Assembly (NCBI GenBank): GCA_028583415.1
Contig: CM053266.1
Span: 4,783,217 to 4,847,216 of the forward strand
Reading direction: 5' to 3'
DNA from: Protea cynaroides
Lineage: Eukaryota > Streptophyta > Magnoliopsida > Proteales > Proteaceae
DNA length: 64,000 nucleotides
A model generated the notes under the pieces. That model had not been told where the DNA came from, made no database searches, and saw only the letters and a list, made by a program, of their open reading frames with translations. Position 1 is the first letter of the stretch. The number at the start of each line of letters is the position of its first letter. A program made the translations under genes and the position numbers. Shown here one piece after another: positions 23,917 through 34,489 of the stretch.

Positions 23917-25262
23917 GTATGGATACTAATTCCATGAGTTTCTACAGACCTTAGGTTAGATAATGATGAGAGTATGATCTCGGAGAAATCCAAACCATCA
24001 ACCCATGGTTAGGTTTTCATAGAAAACTATGGGAGATTACATGAAAGCTATCTAGGTGGATGATTCATGGTTCTAGACCATGGAATGAATGTTGAATGGA
24101 CTATAGGAGCAAGCCATAGGACCCCAAACATGAAGAATGGATTAAAAAGAGAAAAATTGATCAAAACCCACCGAGGGTCGCACAGAGGGTCGATGACCAT
24201 CCGACCCTATGTGATCCTGAGGATCGAGCCTCAGTGTTCGGGAAGTCCAGATTGGGGAGGGTCTTACCCAGGGTCGATCATGACTCCGACCCTACCTCCG
24301 ACCCTTAGTTAACAGAATGGTTTTTAAATTCTGAATAAATTTTAATTAAATTTTATCGGCTTTGTTAGGTCTTCTAGCAATATAATAACATTATAAAGGT
24401 GATTCTAAAGCTTGGAAGAGTATCTATTAACAAGCTAAGGTGAGGGAACAAGACCTAAACTAACTGGTTAATAATAAACTGTTTTACTTCTTGAGTCCAA
24501 TGCCATATTGATTCTATGCGTGTATGCTTGTGTGTGCATTCAACATGCCATCCAACATTTCTATTAATTGTTCATGCATATTTACTTTACTACTTATAAC
24601 ATGATGATGATGATGATGATGAGTAGGAATAGGCATGTGAATGTTTGTGTTTGGCCAGTGTATATGGTGAGGTTAGGGATGGTATCAACCAGTACAACCA
24701 TGACCGTTCTTCATGGGGTGTATATTGTGCCATGGTCTACTTAAGTCATGTCCACTGATGTCGTCGTATCGCCATTACCTTAGCAGAACTATTATGTCGT
24801 AGAGCATCAGGGGAGGTGGTCTCGGTCCTTGTAATCTCTGACTCTATCGGGGAGCCTTAGCTCTATCTCTATGGATGTTCTGAGGGATGCTGGGGTGAGG
24901 CCTTGGATACACTGTTTGGCATTAGGATTGGTTAGTTGCGATACCAGTTTGCAACCCTAGCCAGCAGGGGTTTATTTGTTGGTATGGTATCAACCGGTAC
25001 AGCCATGCCGTTTTCATGGGATGTATATTATGCCATTTTGGGTGCTGTGGGCGACAGTGTAGGAGTCATTGGGTGTATCCACACACTTCTGTATAGAGGT
25101 GCGGCGACCACCTATCCTTTCTATAGCATAGTGCAAACTTTAAACCGGACCAAAAATATAAATTGACTGCATGCATATGTATTGTTGCTTTGTTTTGTTT
25201 GCTCACTGAGCCATGATGTGTGCTCACCCTTCGACGTCAAATATTTTTAGTTGATGATGCAG
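23917..25262 (+). promoter_or_regulatory. Predicted LTR leader intron, element B 5' LTR
   Basis: CTCAG|GTATGG to TTAGTTGATGATGCAG|GT, 1,346 nt. The same two sites are found in LTRs of A, C, D, E and J. Splicing would remove the second palindrome cluster and the TAGCTCTATCTCTA repeats and place the terminal ORF close behind the leader. Confidence 0.45.
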
Positions 25263-25384
25263 GTTTAACCGTTGAAGATTATATAAATGCTCCAGAGTAC
25301 GGGAACGTTGCAGCAATGGTAGCTGAAGATGAAGTGGATACACATAACATCTCTTGCGTGTGCAACTCATGTGTATTTCATTAG
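25262..25384 (+). CDS. LTR terminal exon-like ORF, element B 5' LTR
   Basis: Forty codons plus TAG: T-V-E-D-Y-I-N-A-P-E-Y-G-N-V-A-A-M, then A-E-D-E-V-D and C-V-C-N-S-C-V-F-H. No in-frame ATG before codon 19, so if it is translated from a spliced RNA the start must come from elsewhere. Confidence 0.45.
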   Translation, partial: GLTVEDYINAPEYGNVAAMVAEDEVDTHNISCVCNSCVFH

Positions 25385-25675
25385 ATTTTTAGGTTATTCA
25401 TTTGGATTTATTAAAGACATGTATTGGATATTTATTTATTTATGTCTTAGTTGATACAGAATAATTTCGTTAATTAAATATTGATATCACAATAAATTCT
25501 CAGTTCATTTTATTATAAGACTTCCGCTATTTGTTTTATTTACTCTGATTATTTTTGTGGATGTATGGAGTTTAGATAACACGGATATAGCCTACTCAAG
25601 ATCCTGGTTGAACCGTTGGTTTGTTAGCAGTTCATCACACCATTCTGAATAGTGCGGAATTGGGGTGTGACAACT

Positions 25676-25687
25676 TGGTATCAGAGC
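25676..25687 (+). other. Primer-binding site, element B (initiator Met tRNA)
   Basis: TGGTATCAGAGC, the usual complement to the 3' end of plant initiator Met tRNA, three bases after the 5' LTR. Confidence 0.95.
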
Positions 25688-25823
25688 ATCTCAGGCCTTG
25701 TCCGCTGAACTAGCATACATTCAAGACAATTGTGAACTGAGATAGGATAAAAGTAAAAACTTTAATACAAACATACTATAAGCACAAGTGATGGTTGAGA
25801 CTAAATTTAAAAAGAGAATAATG

Positions 25824-25951
25824 CATCTATTAAAGGAGAAACAATTTTACATACAATATGAGAGACACAAATGTATATACATAACTACATCTATTAAAGG
25901 AGAAACAATTTTACATACAATATGAGAGACACAAATGTATATACATAACTA
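25824..25951 (+). repeat. Exact 64-bp tandem duplication in B's leader
   Basis: Two copies starting CATCTATTAAAGGAGAAAC at 25824 and 25888. Elements C and E have a single copy of the corresponding sequence. Confidence 0.9.
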
Positions 25952-26010
25952 AGGCAGAGTACAGTCCACAACCCGGACAGTTACTCTGTAGTACAAGGGT
26001 AAAGATACAC

Positions 26011-27292
26011 TCAAGAAGCTGGAGGTGAAGGAGGAGGCGGTGCCTCGCGGTCTCTGTCATAGTCCTCGGCATAGACTCTGGTCAACCAGGCCACCTAGGT
26101 CTGAGTCGCCTGAAGACTAGCTGTAAGATCAGCCACCAGCTGATCAGTCCGACGCTGGGTGTCCAGCAACTCCTCCATCCTCAGAACAGATTTGCGCTGA
26201 GCCTCTCTGATCTCATGCAACATCTCCATCATATCAGAAGGTGGGCGTGAAGGACCAGCCGCATGAGAAGGACCAGTCTCACGTGCAGGATCTGCCGCAG
26301 AAGAAGTACCAACTCCAGCCGCATGCGTAGGTGAAGGCGATGGTATCGAGTCGACATCCATATACATGCGGTCATCATCATCGACAGGATCCGCATGAGC
26401 TCTAGCAGCGGCAGTAGCTGCCTCAGCATCAATAATCTCGATGCGAGTGTGAGGGCGCACCATCTCGTTCCTCTCCTCGTCACTGACTTGGGCATCCCGC
26501 ATACCCATCTTGCAGATAGCCTCTCAATCTTGAGGCGACGAGAAGGTTTTCTCCTGAATCTTCTCATCCACCAAATCAACCCCCAGGAGAGTAAGTAGAA
26601 CAGTGATCATACGTCCATAGGGTAGATTACCCCTATGACTGGGCAGTGTGCCACTGATCATAGTCCGCATGATGATGTACGGTAGGCAGACGGGCTGTCT
26701 AGTGTAGATACTGTATAGCGATACTGGATCAGCTGAGAAACCCTCTCGTAATGGCCACTCTGCGGAATCAGATTATGCTAGATAATCTTGCAGAAGACCC
26801 GTGGAGCCGGACGCATATAACAAGCTCTCATCTACCAGCGATCAGGTCATAGCAGCTGACTATCAATCTCAGCCCTCATCTCCATGGAAACAAATTAGGG
26901 CTCTCCAGGCGCACTGTAAACCATAGGGCCATCATAGGGAATGCCCAGTAGATCGGCCAGCTGCCGATAGTCAAATGAAATGTTCACTCCCTTTACATAG
27001 CTAGTGATGCGTAGCTCGTGACCCCTATCCACATCATTGTAATCCCCACCACCTGGAGATTACAATAGAACTATCGCACTAAATCCGGGCATGTGCACGC
27101 GTCATAAGTGATGGCAGGGAGCCACCCCATATCACCAAATGCTCTCTCCACATTGAACAGGGCGAGCTCAGCCAAGTTCACCATACGACCACCCTCTACC
27201 TTCTTACGAGTGTAATGGGCATACTGTGCCTCAACTTCATTAGAGCGGAAGCGAAGCGGATCACGAACTCTAGGTACCTTAGTACGAGCCAT
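26011..27292 (-). pseudogene. Element B antisense ORF (plant transposon-protein-like)
   Basis: Minus strand, opposite to gag and pol, about 427 codons, broken. It starts M-A-R-T-K-V-P-R-V, then R-M-V-N-L-A-E-L-A-L-F-N-V-E-R-A-F-G-D-M and C-P-D-L-V-R. Stops and shifts follow near 27071 (Gln to TAG) and about 27040. C-terminal half is open 26508-26095 (G-M-R-D-A-Q-V-S-D-E-E-R-N, acidic D-D-D-D-R-M-Y-M-D-V-D-S, P-S-P-T-H), ending after one more TAG at 26092 in P-P-P-P-S-P-P-A-S. The 5'-UTR intron donor seen in A and C is mutated here (CTACAG|TTATG). No function is known to me; the family is described only as transposon-associated. Confidence 0.8.
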
Positions 27293-27877
27293 GGTATCTG
27301 CAAAGAAAAACAGTAATGAGTTAATAGGATAAAAATCCAAAATTTGACATTATAATGACGTAAGTGGCCAAAAGCCTCACTTGTCACCCATACACGTGGG
27401 CAGGAGGACTTATGTAGGTTCTAACATATCCTACAACACACATACAGTAGGAAATTTTAACTAATGAGGTCCAATTCGAAGAAATTTCAAGAAATCAAAA
27501 ATTTCGACAAATTAGGGCAAAAAGAGAAAAAATCCAAGTTCTCGATAACCAACCGATGAAACTCAAAAATTTTTGAGGGCTTTCGTTCCTTTTGACACCA
27601 ATAATAAAAGCCCCCAATAAAAATCGAATTTTTATGGTTGGAAAAAGTTTAATTTGAAAAATACGGGTTAATTGGACCAAAACCTAGAAATGGAAACCTA
27701 AAAACAGGTAAAAATGAGAAAACATAACTGTAGGGTTGATGTTGATGTTGAAACACGGATCCAAATTGACCAAAATATCGGAGTGGCACTGTAGCAACTC
27801 AGAGGTGAGAGACGAGTCGAAACGGGAGGGAAATAAGAGAGAATGAACCCAGAATCGGATCTTAAAGGTCTGATTTT

Positions 27878-28085
27878 TGGTCTGAGGGTCGGACAATTCG
27901 ACCAGGACCATCGACCCTCGGATCGACCCTCCCATCGACCCTCAGCTCTCGGGAATCTGACAAAAAAACCAGGGTCGGATACCGAGGGTCGGATATCCAT
28001 CGACCCTCACATCGACCCTCAGCTCTCGGGAAGAACAGGTGATTCTCAGGGTCGGATACTGAGGGTCGGACTTACCATCGACCCT
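27878..28085. repeat. Palindromic word cluster between antisense ORF and gag, element B
   Basis: Five GGGTCGG words and six TCGACCC words in about 200 bp, in both orientations, with CAGCTCTCGGGAA spacers repeated. It lies exactly between the divergent antisense ORF and gag. The words are the same as in B's LTR clusters. Confidence 0.85.
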
Positions 28086-28199
28086 ACATAGAAAAGACAG
28101 TATTTTTCATAAAATGAGCGGGAAATTTTGGAATTTTACATCAATTAACATGCCTACATGAAGTATAATTGATTGTCTTACCTATTTTGATGATTTTCA

Positions 28200-28353
28200 G
28201 CCACCACCAATCTCAGAAGAAATTATGTCTGGACGTAGAGTAACCAGACAGAGCCGAAATGCAGTTCCACCACCACCACCTGTGGAGGAAACTAACCAGG
28301 AGAATATATATGTACCAGAAAACCCAGATCAGGCAAATCCTACAAACTTGCCA
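28200..28353 (+). pseudogene. Element B gag, N-terminal part
   Basis: ATG at 28225, 24 bases after an acceptor-like TGATGATTTTCAG ending at 28200. Encodes M-S-G-R-R-V-T-R-Q-S-R-N, a P-P-P-P-P run, and N-P-T-N-L-P before element C interrupts it. It continues at 39951. Confidence 0.85.
28349..28353. other. Target-site duplication of element C, left copy (TGCCA)
   Basis: Matches 39946-39950; part of B's gag codons for L-P. Confidence 0.93.
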
Positions 28354-30618
28354 TGTAAGACTCGTGTCAATCTAACCCGGTCTTACCACCTGGAACCAGG
28401 TTTACCCATCATGGTCGAGTCAAATGGACCAAGGGCGTGAAGGAGATCGAGATCCCAGGTATCAAATCGACCCAAAAACACTTAATTTAAGGGGAGGGTC
28501 GCATACCCAGCCAAGGAGGGTCGGACCCCCCAAAACAGAAAGTCAGACCCTCAGTTTTGAAGGGAGGGTCAGACTCATTAGAAACCTAGGGTCGACGGGA
28601 TCATCGACCCTCCCATGGACCCTCAGTTGTGGCCAAAACTGAAATTAGGAAATTTTCAGATTTTCGATTTGGATTATTTTCTAATCTCAAAGGGACTTAT
28701 TTTAGGATGTTCCTACTCTATTTAAAGAACGTACCTAAGCCTCTTTCACCCCTTTCACAATCCTAATTGAATTGAGAGAAAGAGAAGAGAAGGAAAAGAA
28801 GAAGAAGAAAAGCAAGGAAGAGAGTTTAGCCAAAAGAGAAGAGTTGCAGAGAAGGAGTGTTCTTCTCAGGTATGGATACTAATTCCATGAGTTTCTACAG
28901 ACCTTAGGATAGATATTGATGAGAATATAATCTTGGGGAAACCCAAACCATCAATCCATGGTTAGGTTTTCATAAAAAACCATGGGAGAATACATGAAAG
29001 CTATTTAGGGGGACGATTCATGGTTCTAGACCATGGAATGCATGTTGAATGGACTGTAAGAGCAAACCATAGGACCCAAAAAATGAAGAATGGACTAAAA
29101 GGAGAAAAATTGACCAAAATACACCGAGGGTCGCATCGAGAGTCAATGACCATCCGACCCTAGGTGATCCTGAGTATCGACCCTCAGTGTTCGGGAAGTT
29201 CAGATTTTGGGGAGGGCCGCACCCAGGGTCGATCAGGACTTCGACCCTACCTCCAACCCTCAGTTAACAGAATGGTTTTTAAATGCTGAATAAATTCTAA
29301 TTAAATTTTATTGGCTTTGTTAGGTCTTCTAGCAATGTAATAACATTATGAAGGTGATTCTAAAGATTGAAAAAGTATCTATTAGCAAGCTAAGGTGAGG
29401 GAACAAGACCTAAATGAAATGGTTAATAATAAACTGTTTTACTTCTTGAGTCCAATGCCATATTGATTCTATGCGTGTATGCTTGTATGTGCATTTAACA
29501 TGTCATCCAATATTTCTATTAATTGTTCATGCATATTTACTTTATTGTTTATAACATGATGATGATGATGATGATAGGAATAGGCATGTGAATGTTTGTG
29601 TTTGGCCAGTGTATATGGTGAGGGTAGGAATGGTATCAACCGGTACAACCATGACCATTTTTCATGGGGTGTATATTGTGCTATGGTCTACTCAAGTCAT
29701 GTCCACTGATGTCGTCGTATCGCCATTACCTTAGCAGAACTATTGCGACATAGGGCATCAAGGAGGGTCTCGGTCCTTGAGTCCTATACTCTATCGAGGG
29801 GCCATAGCTCTATCTCTACGGTTGCTCTGAGGGATGCTGGGGTGAGGCCTTGGATACACTGTTTGGCATTAGGATTGGTTAGTAGCGAGTCCAGTTTGCA
29901 ACCCTATCCAGCAGGGGTTTATTTATTGGTATGGTATCAACCGGTACAGCCATGCCGTTTTCATGGGTGTATATTGTGCCATTTTGGGTGCTGTGGGCGA
30001 CAGTGCTGGAGTCATTGGGCGTATCCACACACTTGTGTATAGAGGTGCGGCGGCCACCTATCCTTTCTATAGCACGGTGCAAACTATAAACCAGACCAAA
30101 GATATAAATTGATTGCATGCATATGTATTGTTGCATTGTTTTGTTTGCTCACTGAGCCATGATGTGTGCTCACCCCTCGACGTCGAATATTTTTAGTTGA
30201 TGATGCAGGTTATACCGTTGAAGACTATTTAGATGCTCCAGCGTACGGGAATGTAGCGGCGATGGAAGCTGAAGATGAAGTGGATACACATGACGTCTCT
30301 TGCGAGTACAACTCATGTGTATTCGATTAGATATTTTTCTTAGGTTTATTTACTTGGATTTATTATGGACATGTATTTGATATTTATTTATGTCTCAGTT
30401 GATACAGAATAATTTTTTATTTAAATATTAATATCACAGTAGATTCTCAGTTCATTTTATTATAAGACTTCCACTATTGTGTATTTACTCTGATTATGAT
30501 TATGGATGTATGGGGTTCAGATAACACGGATATAGCCTATTCGAGATCCTGGTTGAACCGTTGGTTTGCTAGCGGTTCATCACACCATTCTGAAGTGTGC
30601 TGAATTTGCGGTGTGACA
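28354..30618 (+). repeat. Element C 5' LTR
   Basis: 2,265 bp. GGGTCG/CGACCC clusters 28495-28625 and 29125-29260; TATA-like CTATTTAAAG at 28718-28727; leader donor CTCAG|GTATGG near 28869; acceptor GATGCAG ending 30208; terminal ORF 30208-30330. Confidence 0.94.
30208..30330 (+). CDS. LTR terminal exon-like ORF, element C 5' LTR
   Basis: Forty codons plus TAG in register: T-V-E-D-Y-L-D-A-P-A-Y-G-N-V-A-A-M-E-A-E-D. Here one Cys of the tail is Tyr (C-E-Y-N-S-C), a change absent from C's 3' LTR. Confidence 0.45.
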   Translation, partial: GYTVEDYLDAPAYGNVAAMEAEDEVDTHDVSCEYNSCVFD

Positions 30619-30621
30619 ACT

Positions 30622-30633
30622 TGGTACCAGAGC
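30622..30633 (+). other. Primer-binding site, element C
   Basis: TGGTACCAGAGC, one base (T to C) from the canonical initiator Met tRNA site TGGTATCAGAGC. Confidence 0.9.
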
Positions 30634-30899
30634 ATCTTAGGCCTTGTCTGCTGAACTAACATACATTCAAGACAATTGTGAACTGAGATAGGATAAAAGT
30701 AAAAATAGTAATATTAACACACTGTAAGCACAAGTGATGGTTGAGACCAAATTAAAAAAAAAAGAGAATAATGCATCTATTAAAGGGGAAACAAGTTGCA
30801 TAGAATAAGAGAGAGAAACAAAACGTATATACATAACTAAAGCAGAGTACAGTCCACAACCCGGACAGTTACTCTATAGTACAAGGAAAATAAATACAA

Positions 30900-32256
30900 T
30901 CAAGAAGCTGGAGGTGAAGGAGGAGGCGGTGCCTCACGATCTCTGTCATAGTCCTCAGCATAGACTCTAGTCAACCAGGCTATCTGAGTCTGGGTCGTCT
31001 GTAGACTAGCTGTGAGATCGGCTACCCTTCGATTAGTCGAACGCTGAACCTCTATGAGCTCTCCCATCCGCGTCTGATATGTGCTGGGCGGCTAACAGCT
31101 CATCCACTCTCACATGCTGAGCGTCTAGTAACTCCTCCATCCTCAGATCAGATCTGCGCTGAGCCTCCCTGATCTCATGCAACATCTCCATCATATCAGA
31201 AGGTGGGCGTGAAGGACCAGCCGCATGAGAAGGACCAGTCTCAGGTACTGGATCCGCCGCAGAAGAAGTACCAACTTCAGCCGAATGCGTAGGTAAAGGC
31301 GGGGGTATCTAGTCCACATCCATGTACATACGGTCGTCATCATCGACAGGATCCACAAGAGCTCTAGCAGCGGCAGCATCGGCCTCAGCGTCAACCATCT
31401 CAATGCGAGTGTGAGGGCGTACCATCTCGTTCCTCTCCTCATCACTGACTTGGGCATCCCGCAGACCTATTTTGCAGATAACCTCCCAATCTAGAGGCGA
31501 CGAGAAGGTCTTCTCCTGAATCTTCTCATCCACTAAGTCAACCCCTAGGCGGGTCAGTAGAACAGTAATCATACGTCCATAGGGTAGATTACCCCTATGA
31601 CCGTACAATGTAGCACTAATCATGGTCCGCATGATGATGTAGGGAAGGCAGACTAGCTGTCTGGTGCAGATACTATATATCAGAAACTGGGTCAGCTGAG
31701 AAACCCTCTCATAGTGCCCACTCTGCAGAATCAGATTATGCTGGATAATCTTGCAGAAGACCCGTGGAGCTGGACGTAGGTAACAAGCTCTCATCTGCCA
31801 GTGATCAGGTCGTAGCAGCTGATTGTCGATCTCTGCCCTCATCTCTATGGAAACAAACTGGGGCTCTCCAGGTGCATAGTAGACTATGGGGCCATCATAA
31901 GGAATGCCCAGTAGGTCAGCCAGTTGTCGATAGTCAAATGAGATATTCACCCCTTTGACGTAGCTGGTGATGCGCAACTCTTGACCCCTCTCGACATCAT
32001 TGTAATTCCCCACCACCTGGAGATTACAATAGAACTGGCGCACCAAATCCGGACATGTGCACGCGTCATAAGTGATGACAGGGAGCCACCCCATGTCACC
32101 GAATGCTCTCTCTACGTTGAACAAGGCTAGCTCAGCCAAGTTCACCATACGACCACCCTCCACTTTCTTATGAGCATAGTCGGCATACTGTGCCTCGGCT
32201 TCATTGGAGCGGAAGCGAAGCGGATCAAGAACTCTGGGTACCTTGGTACGAGCCAT
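30900..32256 (-). pseudogene. Element C antisense ORF (plant transposon-protein-like), best-preserved N-terminal part
   Basis: Minus strand, ATG at 32256 only a few bases after the acceptor TTTGCAG of its own 5'-UTR intron. Open for 316 codons. Order: R-F-R-S-N-E-A-E-A-Q-Y, N-V-E-R-A-F-G-D-M-G-W-L-P, V-R-Q-F-Y-C-N-L, I-T-S-Y-V-K-G-V-N-I-S-F-D, L-L-G-I-P-Y-D-G, I-Q-H-N-L-I-L-Q-S-G-H-Y-E-R-V-S, L-P-Y-I-I-M-R-T-M, N-L-P-Y-G-R-M-I-T. That order is what I associate with PF20167-type 'putative plant transposon protein' sequences. A TCG-to-TAG stop at about 31307 precedes a Pro/Ala-rich and coiled-coil-like tail that continues to 30900. Transcribed against the gag leader, so it could also form double-stranded RNA. 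Confidence 0.8.
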
Positions 32257-32261
32257 GGTAT

Positions 32262-32705
32262 CTGCAAACAAGAAAGAAAAAGGGAGATAAGGAGTTAATG
32301 GAATAAAAAAAATCTAAAATTTAGCATTAACGACGTAAGTTGGCCAAAGACCTCACTTTTCACCCATACACGTGGGCAGGAGGACTTACGTAGGTTCTAA
32401 CATATCCTAAAACACACATATAGTAGGAAATTTTAACTGATAAAGTTCAATATGAAGAAATTTCAAGAAATCAAAAAATTTCGACAAATTAGGGCAAAAG
32501 AGCAAAAATTCAAGTTTCTCGATATTCAACCGATGAAACTCAAAAATTTTTGAGTGCTTTCGTTCCTCGAGACACCAATAACAAAAGCTCCCAATAAAAA
32601 TCGAATTTTTACGGTTGAAAAAAGTTTAATTTGAAAAAGAAACACGTTAAATGGCAAAAACCTAGAAATGTAAACCTAAAAACAGGTAAAAATGAGAAAA
32701 CATAC
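32262..32705 (-). promoter_or_regulatory. Predicted 5'-UTR intron of element C antisense ORF
   Basis: Minus strand CCTACAG|GTATG at 32705 to CTTTCTTGTTTGCAG at 32262, 444 nt, with a pyrimidine-rich acceptor. Element A has the same pair (440 nt). The presence of matching sites in both copies supports an expressed antisense gene in the ancestor. Confidence 0.6.
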
Positions 32706-32867
32706 CTGTAGGGATGATGTGGACGTCGAAACCCGGACTCAAACCAACCAAAAATAGTGGAGTGGCACTGTAGCAACTCAGACGGGAGAGACGAGTCGAA
32801 ACGGGAGGGAAATAACAAAAAAATGACACAAAATCGGATCTTAAAAATCTGATTTTTGGTCTGAGGG

Positions 32868-33045
32868 TCGGACAATTCGATCAGAACCATCGACCCTCGG
32901 CTCTCGGGAATCTGATAGAAAACTAAGGGCCGGAACTGAGGGTCAGACACCCATCGACCCTCACATCGACCCTCAGCTCTCGGGAAGAACAGGTCATTCC
33001 CAAGGTCGGATACTAGGGTCAGACATACCATCGACCCTGCATAGA
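32868..33045. repeat. Palindromic word cluster between antisense ORF and gag, element C
   Basis: GGGTCGG/GGTCAGA and ATCGACCCT words in both orientations with CAGCTCTCGGGAA spacers, homologous to 27878-28085 and to 48040-48240. Confidence 0.85.
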
Positions 33046-33151
33046 AAAGACAGTATTTTTTCATAAAATGAATTGAAATTTGAAAGTTTACATCTGTTAA
33101 CGTGCCTACATGGAGTATCAATGATTTTCTCACTTATTATGATGATTCTCA

Positions 33152-34440
33152 GGCACCACCCATCTTAGAAGGAAATTATGTCTGGAAGAAGAGTAACCAG
33201 ACAGAGCCGAAATGCAGTTCCACCACCACCACCTGTGGAGGAAACTAGCCAGGAGAATGTATATGTCCCAGGAAATCCAGATCAGGCAAATCCTATAAAT
33301 TTGCCACCTCCACCACCAGAGTTAGCAACAGTGGTGATGAACTTAGCACAACAGCTGCAACAGATGGAACATGCACAGGCTCAAATGCAAGTTGCCATGG
33401 GAATCATGTTCCAAGCCACACATGCCACACCCATGCAGACGGGACAAGCCAGTGCAGCACCGGTGGGTAACCACCCAGCACCTCAAACACCTCAACCACC
33501 AGCTGCACAGATTCCAGTACCAGGTCCGGAAGCAGCCCAGGTTAATTATCAGTATCCACAACCTATGTTTGGGGCATATCCCCAAAATCAGATGGATTAC
33601 TCTCGACTGGTTGAGAGATTTCTGAAGATGAAGCCCAGGGAATTTAATGGCAAATCGTCTGATCCTTTATGGCCGGCACATTGGATCGACGAGATGGAGA
33701 AAATTTTTCTTATGATGACTATCACTGAGGAAGAGAAGGTACTATGTGCCACTTTCATGCTCAAAGGCGATGCCCATCATTGGTGGAAATCTACGCGGGC
33801 CTATTTATTGACCAAGCACGCCTTATTGACTTGGGCCATTTATAAAGAAGCTTTCTTTGAGAAGTATTTTCCACGAAGCTTCAGAGATTCTATGGAGAAG
33901 GAGTTCCTTAGTTTATATCAGGGACAGATGTCAGTGGATGCATATCAACAACGTTATGAGGAGCTATTTTTCTTCGCACCACTCAGCATGCAGGAAGAAG
34001 ACACCAAGACCAGTAGGTTTGTCATGGGACTTAGAGGAAGCATCAGAGAGCACGTTCTGGGCTTAGAAAATAAGATTTATAATGAAGCTGTCCAAATCGC
34101 TCGAGTTATTGAATCGAGCCAGAAGGAAAGCTACTTTACACAGAACAGAGGCATGAAAAGGCCAGCGGGAAATTCTTACAACGGAGGTAATAACAAGACA
34201 TACAAACCTTTCCGTCCTCAGAATTTCATTACTGCACCCAAGACCACTCAAGCAGCTCAGCAACAACCGAAGCCAAATTCTGAAGGTCCGAGATGCTACA
34301 ACTGCAACCAAGTGGGACATATGATCAGGGATTGTCCTAAACCCAAGAAGCAAGTACATCAAGGACGAGTATACGCTGTTACATCTGAGGATGCTGCCGC
34401 ATCACCCGATGTGGTCACAGGTATGACTGAAACCTTTTAA
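33152..34440 (+). CDS. gag: Element C gag (open)
   Basis: Capsid/nucleocapsid polyprotein that forms the retrotransposon particle. ATG at 33178, 25 bases after the acceptor-like TGATGATTCTCAG ending 33152. 420 codons. N-terminal R-R-V-T-R-Q-S-R-N with Pro runs, Gln/Pro-rich linker to about residue 135, retrotransposon gag domain (W-P-A-H-W-I-D-E-M-E-K, H-H-W-W-K-S, F-F-E-K-Y-F-P-R-S-F-R, L-Y-Q-G-Q-M-S-V) at about residues 140-290, zinc knuckle C-Y-N-C-N-Q-V-G-H-M-I-R-D-C at about residues 378-391. The stop at 34438 lies within the predicted 69-nt intron, so retention gives Gag and splicing would give Gag-Pol. Confidence 0.93.
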
Positions 34441-34489
34441 GTTGTAATTACATTGCATGAGCATGTAGACTAAGTAAAATAAATCACAG
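34421..34489 (+). promoter_or_regulatory. Predicted 69-nt gag/pol intron, element C
   Basis: GTCACAG|GTATGACTG to AATAAATCACAG|GTATCG. AT-rich. The upstream exon ends after the first base of a codon and the downstream exon starts GT-ATC, giving V-V-T-G-I-V-P-I-N-G in frame, which resembles the V-V-T-G-T junction of chromoviruses with one gag-pol ORF. Same length in A (23158-23226) and B (41065-41133). Confidence 0.6.

Larger units (their letters stand above)
23399..25672 (+). repeat. Element B 5' LTR
   Basis: 2,274 bp. First GGGTCG/CGACCC cluster 23510-23670; TATA-like TCTATTTAAAG at 23763-23773; purine-rich leader with GAGAAAGAGAAG words at 23819-23900; donor CTCAG|GTATGG (intron start 23917); second GGGTCG cluster 24175-24305; GAT run 24603-24622; TAGCTCTATCTCTA at about 24858; acceptor GATGCAG ending 25262; terminal ORF; GTGTGACA end. 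Confidence 0.94.

Noticed and set aside
24067..24312. Short LTR ORF with M-N-V-E-W and R-T-P-N-M-K-N
   Set aside because: Also open in LTR G and B's 3' LTR, but the homologous region in A, D, E and F has indels that break it, so no protein constraint; it contains the palindrome cluster.
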